Assembly (NCBI GenBank): GCA_902728285.1
Contig: CACVBU010001358.1
Span: 2,303,419 to 2,367,418 of the forward strand
Source: Clytia hemisphaerica
Lineage: Eukaryota; Cnidaria; Hydrozoa; Leptothecata; Clytiidae
Direction of reading: 5' to 3'
DNA: 64,000 nucleotides
Both the position numbers and the translations under genes were made by a program. Numbering within the stretch: position 1 is the first letter of the stretch; each line of letters opens with the position of its first letter. Positions 24,929-36,758 of this stretch are shown piece by piece. The notes under the pieces are model-generated. The model was given only the letters and a program-made list of their open reading frames with translations, searched no databases and was not told where the DNA came from.

Positions 24929-26492
24929 ACATGGGATAAATCATAACTGGACGTCTATCTTCCATTGTGTCTTTGAAGCGAGCTTTGTTGCCGCCTGTAT
25001 TTTAAAATCGGTATAAAAAATGCGTTGATTTTCCGTCACAATAATGCTATTTCTTTGAATTACTTAGGTAAAATGATTGATAGATAGCTTAAAAGTTTGA
25101 AAATCTATATATTAATATGCTAAAACGTGTGTGTTTACAACGTTTTATAAAAAGTTTTGGAAAATCTAACAAAGCTCTACAAAGCCTCCTCTTCATGGTG
25201 TTGAACTTTTTTCTCCTTTCTTTTATAAAATCCAAATCTTATCATCAATCAGCAGCTATCTTTATTCTTCCGTTGGGTTTTTTTAGATGTATAGTGATTT
25301 GCTGAATTGGGAAACGCAGCGTGCAACGCTGCGCATACGGCTAGTTATACTCTTAAGTCACAAAATAATTATTTTCAAATTTTTTTATACGCTGAAATGG
25401 AGAATTTCATCTGCGTGTATACTTTTGACTCACTTTTGTCATTCCAATTAGTTTTTTTATTGACTTGAAAAAAAAAGTATGCCAAAGTTGCGAGCCTGTG
25501 TCATAAGAATATCATAATTTGAATCCTATACTCTCAATCCTATATACTTTAAGGGCAGAAAGTTTCGCGGGCAGAAAGTTTCGCGAGACCGAAAAGTCGC
25601 GAAATTTCGCGGATTTAAGTTTCGCGATTTTTACTTTTTGAAGAAAATTTACGGAAGAAACTTTCGCGGTTTTTTGTGAATGTTCAATTTTATTAGCAAT
25701 AACTTTCGCGAATGGCTAGGGAAAGTGAATAAAATATTATTTCAAATCTCATTTCGTGATGACGTTACCGCTATCCACCACCCCATTCGAGAAAAAGAAA
25801 AGGAAGAAAAGTCGAATGAAGAAGCTGGAAATGGAAGCAGAGATATTCGTGAAATGTCCTCAGGTGGTAAAAAGAAGACATGAGAGCAAGGGAATTCTAT
25901 CACTATCGAGTAAATCATTATAGAAAATACAAAAAATAAGCTATCGAGGCATTTTCAAAAATCCTGTCTTTTATTAACTGTCTTGAGAATCTACATCCCC
26001 TTATAGCTAGGACGAAATTATTTTTATCCTCTCCCAGCCTTTCCCCAAGTCCTCGTTTTATTTAGATTTTTCGGCTTTTAAAACTTGGAAAAAACTTTCG
26101 CGATTTTTAGGAAAGTTTCATTTTTCGGGAAATTAATTTATAACGCGAATTTCTTGTTTAGTTTCTTACCTGGCAGAAACTGCCAAAAACGCGAAAGACA
26201 CGAAAGTTTCCACCCGCGAAAGTTTCTGCCCTTAAAGTAATCGATATTATTTCATCGGAGTTTTGAAAAATGACGATGATTTCGCATCTGTTATCTTTGT
26301 TATGATATAGATAAAAGACTGGAGAAGTGTAGAAACAACAGAGACTTTTGTCGAAGTTTTGACGTTGTTAGCAAGGTATTCCCAAGGTAGATCATCGACA
26401 CCTATTGTTTCATTTTATGTTTTAACGAGGCGGGGTGGCAACGAAGCTAGCAGTGCTTACGAAGGAGAAGGATGTCAAGTCGTTTGTTCATG
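24929..26492. repeat. ACGACTGGAC-family element, copy 2 (itself interrupted)
   Basis: The left end near 24929-24980 contains AACTGGACGTCTATCTTCCA and GAGCTTTGTTGCCGCCTGTA. The right end near 26425-26492 contains GCAACGAAGCTAG and CAAGTCGTTTGTTCATG inverted. Without the 691-bp insertion at 25547 it would be about 870 bp. It sits in the centre of the 23541-27954 element. It is diverged from the other copies, so its exact ends are approximate. Confidence 0.7.
25547..26237. repeat. TA-flanked MITE, CTTTAAGGGCAGAAA ends, TTTCGCG-rich
   Basis: A 691-bp element flanked by TA (25545-25546 and 26238-26239). Both ends read CTTTAAGGGCAGAAA. The first word GGGCAGAAAGTTTCGC is immediately doubled at the left end. 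About ten further TTTCGCG words are subterminal on both strands. It is nested inside the ACGACTGGAC-family copy 2. The open frame at 25680-25883 starts within the repeat and is not supported as a gene. Confidence 0.88.
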
Positions 26493-27954
26493 TTCTGACA
26501 AAGCCACAGAGACCAGATGATTCTAAAACTTTAAAACCTCATGAGGGGAAAGGAAAATGGGATCACCATCAGCAAGCCATTTCCGAAACAAATAAGAATT
26601 TTAAAATCAAGATTTCTTAATATTATACTTAGATTTTTGTAAGAAAACGGGGATATTTTGGACATGTAGCTTAAAGCATTATTTTATATGGCAATAACTT
26701 CTTTAAAGCGCTTTTAGTTAAAATTCCTACAGTCTGGCTTCTTCAACTAGCTGAAGGCGTTGTGTTGCATTCATGTAGTTAAAGCGGATATACAATGATG
26801 CATTGGACCACACCTCTTATAATTGTAACAGTAACCAGAATAGCTCCAAGTAGGTTCACAAATATGGCTCCATCACTAGGCTTCCTACAATGGCCTAGGA
26901 TTATCGCCTCTCGAAGCCATATTATGCCGACGTTTTTTGGCCCTACAGACAACACAGATTCTAAGCCCTATAAATCTCGTTTCATGCATGAACAATAAAG
27001 ATAAAGGAATTGGCAAATTTTGACGGATTAACTCAGTAAATTCTCAAGTTCGTGTATTTCTGTAGTAATCCAAAGCGTTTTAGAACAAGACAAGCTCCTA
27101 GAAGCACTTAAATCTGGTCTGTAAAATACACACTGTAACGATTACATTATTCATAATTCTTTGCATTAGTCAATCTAAAAAACAGAAGGTTCTCGTTTAA
27201 TGTTGAGATGCAATGAGAGAATTTTTCATTAATTATTTGGAAATTTCACAGTTTTCGGGATCATGTCTTACCGTAAATCATACTTATAAAGTGCTGACCG
27301 GACACATTTAGCCCGTACTTGTTGCTAAGTACCCCTCTGAGTGAGATTAAGAAGAAGTGTGATTGGTTATAAAAACCCTATTGGGAAACATTTCGCTCAT
27401 TCATTTCAGACAAAAAGGCCAATTTGGAGAGAAAAATATCTTTTTTCGACGGTAAGGAAAGGAAATTGTACTCTGGTCTGTAAAATACACATTTTTACTG
27501 CAAAATCTTTGAAAATTTGCACAAACAATTTTTAATGCCTTTTCTAGGAGCACATTAAGTTTTGATGTGTTTAAAAGCATATTTCTTGAGATATGACTAA
27601 AAGAATTGCCTCACTCCATGAAAGCCCGCCTACAACTGCAGCCAAACCTGAGAAAACGAAAGTGATTTATATCTCGAGATAGGAAAGTTTTCAGACCCAA
27701 CTTTGTATCTCAAAATTAATCAGTATCAAATTTCCGATCGATTGATATATAATATGCCTATATTTGGGTTGGAAGAATTTTCAGTTTTGCCTACGGGGGT
27801 CACATGACCAAAAATCCGCCATTATGGATACCCAGGTGAGAAATCCAGGTGGCCCAGAAGCTTAAAATATTCTTATTACCATAAGGAACAAGAAAAACCC
27901 CAATAAAGTTAGTCCACCAAATGGATAAGATACTTCCTGGCTCGTACCTGTATA

Positions 27955-29312
27955 ATATATTTGACATAAAAAATAAATTTGTATTGAAAATGTGTAAATT
28001 TTTGTGACTTACTGTCAGAAATGTCATCATGCTCAAGGTATGAAAATTTTTAGGTGTCAATTTTTTTTATCCAAAAAAAATCCATAAAAGCCAAGAAAAA
28101 AAGAATATTTGCAAATTTAGTCTGAAAAGCTTGGGGATAGGCATAAGAAATTATATAAAGGCAAACTTTTTGATAAGGTACATTCAATAGTTTAAGAAAT
28201 CATAATTGTCTGTAGAATAACTAAGGTTGTCCCTAAAAATATTTTTGTTTCCGGTCCACTAGGTGACAAAAAAAATAATCACAAATATTTTTGTTGCTAA
28301 ATTTTGATCTCAAAACTCAAATCCTGGAAGCACTTAAGGGAGCACTCAGGGAGCACTTGGAGTTTCTTAAAATTACGAAGAAAGCGAGTTGCAGTGGTCA
28401 AAGCATTTTTTTCTGTGAGACAGATAATTTCTTGATAGAGATATTTTGGTATACAGTGACAGAAAGTTTTCACATTTTTTACCCCCTCGATTGGCTAGAA
28501 AGGCACTAAAATTCTGTTTATATTATTCTTAAAATGCCTATCATACAGCAAAATATATATCTATCTAAGATATATCTATCTAAAATAGGTTGAAAAAATA
28601 TATATGAACCTCATTCTATGAATATACTAGGCCATCAGCTATAAACACAGTTTTAATACGAGATTTCTTTCTAATAGAATTATTCCATCACTATTTCTTG
28701 CTAAATAAACATTTCTAAATGAGACGGAAAACTTTGACAAAAATTTCTGTGAGCCGGAAGAACTTTGATCACTGGAGTTTATAAACTGAGGTTTAAGAGA
28801 CGTTCATTAAAAAGTTACCAAAAAAGTGAGTGGACAAACTGAGGTTTAGAGATGTTAGTTAAAGTTACAAGAAAAGAGTCTGTAAGACTGTACAAGGGTA
28901 TAAAAGTCTTGTCCCCACACGACACAGTCTGGCCGGTCTGAGCTTCTATTTTTAGGGTCAGCCTAATGTTAATGTTGAATGTTAATAAAATATAATAAAA
29001 ATAATACAAAGCAACTTGATGAACATGCTTGTGCACTTTTTATCAATCAAAGATATTTTCTAACAGTACAGCATGCTCCCTTCTGTCCAGTGTCCTTAAG
29101 ATACAAGCATGCCCTGGCATGCCCTCAAAAAATAAGGAGAAAACTGAAAACAATCAGTCAGAAAATAAAGCAAAAACAAGATAAAACTTAATCCGAAAAT
29201 TGATTTTGCCATAGATCAATATGGAGTCAGATCACAAACAACAAAATTTTGAAAAAACTAATACTTAGCTTCACAACAAAAGCATCGCCATTCGAGTGAT
29301 ATTAATACTGTA
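27955..29312. other. Intergenic, no gene recognised
   Basis: AT-rich sequence between two mobile elements. Short open frames on both strands (28291-28509, 28815-29036) lack splice sites and motifs. A few short AT palindromes (about 28555-28600) are the only structure. Confidence 0.4.
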
Positions 29313-29535
29313 CCGTAACTTGGTCTAATGTTGAAATTCCTCCTCTTTTTTTTTTTTAAGTAAGTCAGCTGAAATTGATAGAAAAGTTGAAACTGTTTTT
29401 CTTGGCTTAGTGGTCACAGAGGAATAACCCTTTTTCAATCAGTGATTCAAGCTTTCATATTATTCCTGTCTCTACAGGTCTCTAAAGAAGGGTGTCGGAA
29501 TTAAACAAGGGATGTCAATATTAAACCAACTTACG
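29313..29535. repeat. Mariner-type MITE, CCGTAAGTTGG family, uninterrupted copy
   Basis: About 223 bp with inverted ends CCGTAACTTGGTCTAATGT (left) and the diverged inverse (right), and TA at 29311-29312. The interior matches the split interior of the copy at 35728-36863, including ATCAGTGATT and ATTCCT. It therefore shows what that copy looked like before a second element entered it. Confidence 0.8.
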
Positions 29536-29671
29536 ATGAATGATATAGCGCTTTCGCAGTATTAATCTTTGATAAGCAATTCGGCCGGATGCTAGTGTGA
29601 CTAAGGGGTCACTCACATATCGATTCATCCCACGAATAACGTCAAATTTGAAAAACCACCCACCTCCACCT

Positions 29672-30240
29672 CTTAACGTCAAAGTTAAACATAATAAAAA
29701 ATTGATGACAACTATTGCCGAAAACAACAATTTTTTTAATGATGAAATGTCGATTCAGCAGAAATGTACTGTCCTTATAAGGGCAAACAAAGATGTCAGA
29801 GGTGTTTGAAAAATGTAAAATTATATCAAGGTAAAGAAGGGAAAGGTTTTTCCGATCTTTAAAAGTGATTTTCTAAATTTTTCATTGCTCAATAACATGA
29901 AAAGTTCTAAAATAAGATGTAAAAAGATCCTGCGTCGATGCCGAAACACAGAACCCCCGTTGTAAGTTTGTTTACATATATGACTCGATTTTGCTAGTCT
30001 GCATTCTGGCAGAAACCAGTTGAAAACAAAAATAAATGAGGCAAAGGGGGCCTACTAATTGAGAGGGTGTCGAATACCACGTGTTCAATAATCAATCAAC
30101 TTTTCTTTCCAAAACCTGCAATAATTGCCGAAAATGGCAATTTTAATTTACTTACTTTTTTTACTTTTCTGCTGATTCAGCATGTTATCATAGAAAAAAT
30201 TGCTGTTTTCGGCAATAGTTGCCAACTTTGACTTAACTTG
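29672..30240. repeat. Diverged inverted repeat around ACTATTGCCGAAAACA
   Basis: The left arm near 29672-29740 and the inverted right arm near 30170-30240 share GTCAAAGTT and CAACTATTGCCGAAAACA. Its right border coincides with the 3' end of the LINE fragment next to it. The right arm could therefore be LINE 3' untranslated sequence instead. Confidence 0.45.
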
Positions 30241-30245
30241 ACTTA

Positions 30246-30695
30246 TCAGCACACCTCTGGTTGAGCCTTCGCCCACTTGTGTACTTTCTCTCGCCATCTG
30301 GTTCTATCACGTGCGTATCGTTCGGCCGTTGCTAATGGAAGACCTGTGTCTTCCCTGATTTTATCTTGCCACCTTTTTTCAGGTCTACCTCTTCTTTGTG
30401 TGTCTTGGAATTCATTTTTCAAACATATTTTGGCTAGACTTTCCTCGGGCAGTCTTGCTACATGCCCAAACCAAGACAAGCGTCTCTTTTTGATCATATA
30501 GACAATCGGCATTTTGAGCTTTGCTCTCTTACGTAGCCGTTTGAGTGATATTCGGTCTTTGAGTCTAATCCCCAATATGGAGCGAATACAATTGTTTTCG
30601 AATATAGAGAGCTTGTTTTCATCAAGCTTTGTTAGAGACCAGGTTTCCGCGCCGTATATTTTGCAATTGGGAGAATGAGAGCTTTGTAGAGTCAA
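30246..30695 (-). pseudogene. 5'-truncated non-LTR retrotransposon (LINE) ORF2 C-terminus
   Basis: The minus-strand frame encodes the typical tail of a LINE reverse transcriptase polyprotein: YGAETWSLTKLDENKL near residue 14, then LSWFGHVARLPEESLAK and GRPEKRWQDKIRED. These blocks are downstream of the catalytic domain, which is absent here. The frame fades at about 30700, so the copy is 5'-truncated, as is usual for LINE insertions. It is a dead fragment with no host function implied. Confidence 0.9.
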
Positions 30696-31880
30696 ATTTT
30701 AAGAGCATTTGAGACATCTCTCCTTAACCAGATCTTTTAAGTTCTTCTATAGTTGCCAAAAAGAGAAATAATTGCCGTTTTTATCTTAAACACCCAACTG
30801 GTTACGGCTTACTCAGTTTACATTTTAAAAATGATGGAGATACCGTCGTCAACTGCTCTAACTTGGGACTATCTGACAAAACATGGGACAGCAATTCGAC
30901 CACTATTTCACCGAACCTCCAAAGTCATTTGATTTGAGTTAAGGAACGGCGTATTAAAAAATACACCATTTCTCTTTCGATTTTACAGAAAGTGAAAATA
31001 CAGACCAGATATGCAACAGTCCCATGTTTCAACCAATCGTCCCAAGTTAGAACAGTTGATAGTAATATCTAAACTTTTTTCGGAAAGTTGTCGGAATTAA
31101 TCATCTCCGTAATCATAATCAACAGAATAGCGGCATTTCACAAAAAAGACCAACCATCAGCGAAATTCGAGGGGTTGGCAGACGATATCATACTCCAGGA
31201 TGCAAGTGAAATTTTTCAATCCGCGGACCTAGACGGGGGTTCGGTTACTATCAGTTAGGGTTAGGGTTGGAGCTTGAGAGTCACAATCTTCTAATTTTGA
31301 AACTCCAAGCCCTGCAGCAAGTCAGGGCGGGATGGGTGGAGCAAGGAGTCAACTAAGGCGGAGGGAAAAATTGCTGACTTTCGTCACGTGACCAGTCATT
31401 TTTCTCGTCGAAGCATTTAATTGGTGATCGGGAATAAGGTGAATGTTGTGTGGTTGCTTTGGTCTTAGCCTTTCTTCACATGTTTCTACTTTTTGGACTG
31501 ATGGAATTTGTAAGTGAGACTTTCCCTTATTTAAAAAAATTTTTAACGGCATTGCAGTGACCCCCTCCCACCCCTTACGGCCAGAAGAAGCTGTTAAAAA
31601 AAGGAAAATCGTTTGTCGACGGCCTCTAAACGAATCGTCAAGTTGAAACAAACGATAAATGTATCAAGGTCTGTTTTATTTACCCCCTGGTGACTTAACA
31701 AAAGAGACTTAACTCGATGTTACAATCCAATTATTGAAAGTTTGTCTCTGCCTTTTTATAATGAGCGAGACATACGTTCTCTGATTACGCAATTTTCATA
31801 TTGACATTTTCGAGGCATTTTGATGTAACTGTTAGAGCAAGTTACGGTATATAAAAGGAGGAAAAGAAATATGGAAAGTA
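30696..31880. other. Intergenic, no gene recognised
   Basis: No supported gene. The minus-strand frame at 31349-31651 lacks a start or splice context and any recognised motif. Two TTAGGG units occur near 31256, too few to call telomeric. Confidence 0.4.
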
Positions 31881-32388
31881 AGGCTGATGAAATTTACATA
31901 TGAGTTTACCGTTGTGAACTTACCCAAAAATAGATGCGGTATGATTTCATTATTCATTATTCATTATTTTCCCAACAGCACCTTATCCACCATTTCTGCC
32001 AATCATGCTCTCTCAGAATAAAAAATTTTGCTTCGCTTCAACCCTTCGCATCTTTTGCGAACGTAAAATAAAGATCGATTGCTACAGTGGCGCTAGATTT
32101 TGCAAAAAACTAAAATGGCGGTCAGGGCGGTTTGGCAGATATATGAGCGGGACGCCCACTGCAGTTGTAGGATTGAGGGCGGCAGCATTTTCTGTAATAA
32201 ATCTTCTTTGTTTACCCGTGTAAACATGCGTAGAGACGATTTCAACAAAGATAGAGGTTGTAGTTGTAAAGAAATATGGAAATAATGAAAAATTTATGAA
32301 TTTTGAAAATAATGAAATTTTCATGCGGGTGCTTTTTAGAGATGCGGGCGGCCGACGGTAAACTCATATATAAATTTCATCGGCCTAA
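31880..32388. repeat. MITE with ~34-bp ends
   Basis: The left end 31880-31915 and right end 32355-32388 are inverted, sharing GATGAAATTTA and ATGAGTTTACCG. The 500-bp body has a GC-richer centre and no transposase frame. Confidence 0.7.
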
Positions 32389-33624
32389 CATATTTGTCAA
32401 TCATGTAATAAACGTCTCCAAAATTGATATTTCTGGTGAAATTTCTAACTCTAACAGTTAGGGAAACCATCCAGGATCCTGCCATTCTATAAGCCATCAA
32501 AAACTAAATGACACTTGTAAACTTAAGTTTCTTACCGTTTTCCATCGGAAACAACCAAAAACATTGCTACTTCCCAAAGCCGGAGACCAAAACAAATTAT
32601 CTTCCAAGATTATGGCGCCCTTTTGGATCTATTGTTAAGGCCATCTAAAATGGTGGAAAGAGTTGCGGAAAGACAAAGGCGCTCGCTGCGTCGAGGGTGG
32701 TAACGCCAAAACGCCCAATATGATCTTCCAACAGCAGGCGAGTTAGTTGCCGCGCGAGTTACGTCATGCACTCCACCGCAGCGCATAATGAAGTGTGTTT
32801 AAATGAATATCATTAATTATAAGAATATCTTATGTGCTTACTTTCAGTAAACTTCGAGTGCTTCATTAAAGATGAAGAAGGTAAGAAGATAAAAAATGCG
32901 CTGAATAACTTTCATTGTAACAGTTTGATCAATCATCACTGAAAGTTTGAAAAAGTTTTACCGACGCAAAAGAAATTGTCAGCCAATTAAAAGCACAGTG
33001 TGCTTATACTTACTATGTTTGCCACATCGTCTAGGCTAAAAAAAGTGCGAAAAGACACGAACGCCATTTTTTATTGAGTGACGTTATGATTTTTTTGATT
33101 GCGGCCGCGTACAGGAACTCGCCAAATGTTCCTAACTGTCTAAACCCACCCCTTTGCGTCAATTTAACATTAATCATGGGAAAAATCGATTGGTCCAGAG
33201 ACGCCCATGCTCGATAAGATCGATCATCGAAACGGCTCAATGGCGGATCGACATGTGATCGATGGGGGGATTACTTAACGATCCGGATAGGAGATCGATA
33301 CTCAAGATTGCGACATCATTGATCATCCGGGCTACAGACTTTTAGTTTCTGACTAGATTTTGCGGACGACAGGCGAAAAAACAATATATAGAGTTAATGG
33401 AAAATAACATAGCTACCTGGACACTGTGAAAAAAATCTGGACTTTTCACTGCATTTTTACTTTTCTTCACTGCCACCACGACCACCAACCTTACGGCAGA
33501 TCAGCTGGGTTTGGCAGTAGCATACAATGGAGTTAAATCCTTACCTGATAAGGTTTTGCAAAACGAAGAAAGAAAGCCCGACCCGACTGAGATTGCTTCA
33601 AAACAAATCGTTTCACAGGATATA
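32389..33624. other. Intergenic, no gene recognised
   Basis: No supported gene or element ends. A GATCGAT-rich patch occurs near 33205-33310 (for example ATCGATCATCG and GACATGTGATCGATGG), without clear symmetry. Confidence 0.35.
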
Positions 33625-34365
33625 TAGTCGCGCGGCTGAGGTCGAAAAAAGTGGCTAGAAAATGATTTTCGTGATACACCTCTTAGATTCCACTTTTTTC
33701 GATGGAAACTCTCGAATTAGTATATGTAGATTCCAAAATCAAAAAGTTTCCACGATATTATCGTGCAAGTAACGAGTAAATGGCGATTTTTTGCGTTTCC
33801 AGGCAAAATTGCAAGGCCTGGAAATTCATGATTTTTGGGGGGTCTTCAAATTAAAAAAAGACCTATATCACATGATAGAGCTCTTCAAACTGAGCAAAAA
33901 AGTGTATTACACCAAAGTCCCAACTTCTCTAGATCAAAAGTTATGGGCCTATTTGTGGTCCAAAGGTGTTTATTTTGCATAAATTAATGAGATTGTGGGG
34001 AAATTCCCTGTTTTCCATCAGTTTTTTTACCACCCAAATAGGCCCATAACTTTTGATCTAGAGAAGTTGGGACTTTGGTGTAATACATTTTTTTGCTCAG
34101 TTTGAAGAGCTCTATCATGTGGTATAGGTCTTTTTTTAATTTGAAGACCCCTCAAAAATCATGAAAAAAAATGAATTTCCAGGCCTTGCAATTTTGCCTG
34201 GAAACGCAAAAAATCGCCAATTACTCGTTACTTGCACGATAATATCGTGGAAACTTTTTGATTTTGTAATCTACACATACTAATTCGCGAGTTTCCGTTG
34301 TTTTTTTTGGAATCTAAAATATGTATCACGAAATGAAACGTTTTTCGACCTCAGCCGCGCGACTA
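33625..34365. repeat. Foldback element: 741-bp near-perfect palindrome
   Basis: The arms 33625-33962 and 34030-34365 are inverted copies of each other over ~335 bp with few mismatches, separated by a ~67-bp loop. The tips read TAGTCGCGCGGCTGAGGTCG. There is no internal coding capacity; the frame at 33791-33982 lies within an arm. The high arm identity suggests a young insertion or ongoing arm conversion. Confidence 0.93.
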
Positions 34366-34662
34366 ATAACTATGGAAAAGAACACCGCCATAATCCGACT
34401 CCGCCCTAAACCACAGCGGGCGACAGATCCTTTAAACGCCACAGATTTTCGCGCTTCCTGAAGGGTCACGAAATGTTGTGAAATTGTAAATGGTGAAGAT
34501 CAAGAAGCTGGGGAAAACGTAAGATACAAACCTCCGAAATGTGATCCTTATCTCTGATCCCGTCTTTCTCTTTTCTGACTGTCTGAGTTTCTGAGTTTCT
34601 CATTTCTGACTGAGTTTTCATACCTGTCAATCATTTGTCCATCAATTTCGACCAACCTAATT

Positions 34663-34750
34663 TTCGCACCGAGTGGGATTCGAACCACCACCAAAGAAAG
34701 ACCTTCGGATTCGGAAGCCAGCGCTCTATCCCTTGAGCCATCGCCGCACA
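34663..34750 (-). pseudogene. tRNA-like sequence (degenerate tRNA or SINE head)
   Basis: On the minus strand an A-box TGGCTCAAGGGATAGAGCG, with a 4-bp D-stem GCTC/GAGC, is followed ~35 nt later by a B-box GGTTCGAATCC. The acceptor stem does not pair and the anticodon stem is weak, so this is not a functional tRNA. It most likely derives from a tRNA gene, possibly as the head of a SINE. Confidence 0.5.
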
Positions 34751-35215
34751 GCAAACTAACGCAATTCATAACATTTTATACCAAACTGGCAAAATACGGG
34801 GGTAATGTTATTATAATATGGGTAAAAGTACCCCTTTTTTAAACCTGACTGAAATTCGAGCCGTTACTAGCAACCCTGCGGGGCCAAAGGCGCCGAGTAT
34901 GCACCCGGCACAGTGACAAGCCGTTACTAGCAACCCTGACCTAAACAATCCCAAACAGCAAAACCCCCGGAAAATTTAAAATGTCGGAATGAGCAATAGC
35001 CGATCACATTTTGGAGGTTTGTCTTTTATGTTTTCCAGAAGCTGGTGGTGTGGATGGCGCTGGAAGTTTCCGTTTCTAGGTACAGGTTTCTAGGACAAGT
35101 GTAGTTTAAAGTTTAAGGTTTGTTTTGAGTTTTTTTGCATAATAATGAGCTATGAAGTACAGCCACACAACAGGATATACTAGGTTTTGTAAGATGAAAT
35201 TTTTCCCTGAAAAAA

Positions 35216-35530
35216 TGGGCCATTCCAGAATTTGTCTTGTAACAACAGGGGAGGGGGGCGGACGACACAGGATTTCTGAGGACAAAAGTTTTCACCAAAA
35301 TTCGAAATTTCCAAGGCGAGAGAAGAAAATGTATGAATTTCCAAGGCAATTGAATTAAAAAAGGCAAAAAAGAGTGGAATTTCCGATGCATTTTGCAAAA
35401 GTACATGGATTTTTATCAGAATTTCCGACCACCACTGAAAAAGAAAAATTATTTCTGAGGCTAGAAAAAATTAAAAAATGCACGTCGTCCGAACGGGGGG
35501 GGGTAACAAAAATTTTCTGGAATGGCCCAA
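35216..35530. repeat. MITE with GGGCCATTCCAGAA ends
   Basis: The left end GGGCCATTCCAGAATTTG (from 35216) and the right end (to about 35530) are inverted, continuing toward TTGTAAC. The interior is a G-rich tract plus frames on both strands that are repeat artefacts. Confidence 0.7.
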
Positions 35531-35532
35531 TT

Positions 35533-35602
35533 GGTAACTTGCATCAGTGGAGGTTCATTTGAGAGGGCTATGCATGTTAGCCTCCACTGATGCAAGTTAC
35601 CC
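35533..35602. repeat. Short perfect palindrome around GTAACTTGCATCAGTGGAG
   Basis: A 21-bp arm at 35533-35553 is repeated exactly and inverted at about 35582-35602. The word recurs at about 35684 and at about 51593, so it belongs to a dispersed repeat. That repeat is also the site into which the 35728-36863 element inserted. Confidence 0.8.
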
Positions 35603-35856
35603 ACTCCCGCGGTATCATTCGTTAAAAAAAGCTACATTGTCTGTTGTCTTGCATCTTGTCTTGTCCCTGGGCGTGAGATTGGGTAACTTGCATCAGTGTT
35701 AGTGGAGAGGCTAACATGCCATGCATACCGTAAGTTGGTCTAATGTCGACATCCGTCTTCTAATTCCGACACCCTTCTTTAGAGATAGGAACAATAGAAA
35801 CTGAGGAAGGTCAGAATCGCTGATTGACTTTGATTAGCGCCATGAGAGGAAAAATC

Positions 35857-36758
35857 ACGACCCACGGCATGGCCCGAACATGTTTGGGCCTCTTGAGTAA
35901 TACTTTTTAAAAATGGCCCGCGCAGTTTCGGACCATGTTCGGGCCACAGATCTGTAAAACCCGAAGGGCTAGATTTGCGGCTTTTATCGAAAAGTGAAGC
36001 CTAGGTTTGGAAGGATTTCCTACCAAAGTCACGTGACTAAAATATGCAATTTCACTGGTTTAAGAGATGTGAAATAGCGTTTGCCGCCTATTTTTTTTTA
36101 TCTCGCGCTCTGAAAACAATTAAAATGCTAGATCCTATCCATCGGCACGAAATTTAAAAAGTCAAATTTTTGCTTCACTTTTTTTTGCTGGAGAAAGCTT
36201 AATATTGCCTATCTAGCCCTTCGGGCTTTACTGATATCTGTGGTTCGGGCCAGATTTTCGAAAACTTGCTACGATCGCGCGTGTAATTTCAGGACCCAAT
36301 ATTTATATTTCAAATTCCTTATTCTAGCAAACAAATTTAAAAATCTTCATCTTTATTCAAATATATACTGTTCAAATATAAAAGTTAATCATCTATTTTC
36401 CAATTAAGTTAGGAAAATTATTAAAAAGGATGATTTGAATCTTACATAATATGGTCTTCTTTTTATTCTTTATCTCATTCCCTTTTCTCGTGGTCTTCTC
36501 CTATTCGAAGCAGAATTTTTCTGAATCATTTTTTGTACTGTTATACAACTTTGTGAATCAAACTGGTATTTGGAACTTTGAATTTGTCTAATGAAAATAT
36601 TTAACAATGGATGATGATAAACCAGGAAAGGTAAATAAAATTAAATTCTACTACTTAAAGGTCCGAACAAAATGTTCGGGCCGATTCAATAATACTTTTT
36701 TGTGGCCCGAGCAGGGTCAGAACAGGACCGAACATGTTCGGGCCATGCCGTGGGTCGT
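35857..36758. repeat. 8-bp-TSD element, ACGACCCACGGC ends
   Basis: Inverted ends ACGACCCACGGCATGGCCCG, with the 8-bp direct repeat GAAAAATC on both sides (35849-35856 and 36759-36766). An 8-bp duplication indicates hAT, P or Merlin-type mobilisation; hAT is the most common. Further GGCCCGAACATG words are subterminal. There is no transposase. It sits inside the mariner-type MITE and itself contains the CCCGAAGGG element. Confidence 0.93.
35957..36229. repeat. CCCGAAGGGCTAGA inverted-repeat element, copy 2 (innermost)
   Basis: Ends AAACCCGAAGGGCTAGAT and, inverted, ATCTAGCCCTTCGGGCTTT. It is nested in the 8-bp-TSD element, whose own sequence forms an inverted repeat around it (ACAGATCTGT on the left, GATATCTGT on the right). 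The ends match copies at 15604 and 62964, but the interior differs. Confidence 0.75.

Larger units (their letters stand above)
23541..27954. mobile_element. 4.4-kb element with ~1-kb terminal inverted repeats
   Basis: The left arm runs from 23541 to about 24525 and the right arm, inverted, from about 26960 to 27954. The outer ~500 bp of the arms are nearly identical (shared words include ATCCATTTGGTGGACTAACT and TAGGCATATTATATATCAAT), while inner parts drift to roughly 70%. The tips read CAGGTACGAGCC next to TATA on both sides, consistent with a short TA or TATA target duplication. No transposase frame is visible, so this is a large non-autonomous or foldback-type element. Its middle was later hit by another inverted-repeat element (24929-26492). 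The open frames in the arms, which appear on both strands, are repeat. Confidence 0.88.

Noticed and set aside
23795..27535. Several 60-99 residue frames on both strands
   Set aside because: They fall in the inverted arms or nested elements of the 4.4-kb repeat and mirror each other.
31253..31271. Short TTAGGG run suggesting interstitial telomere sequence
   Set aside because: Only two full units; expected by chance and without flanking degenerate telomere repeats.
33791..33982. 63-residue frame
   Set aside because: It lies within an arm of the 741-bp palindrome and has no coding features.
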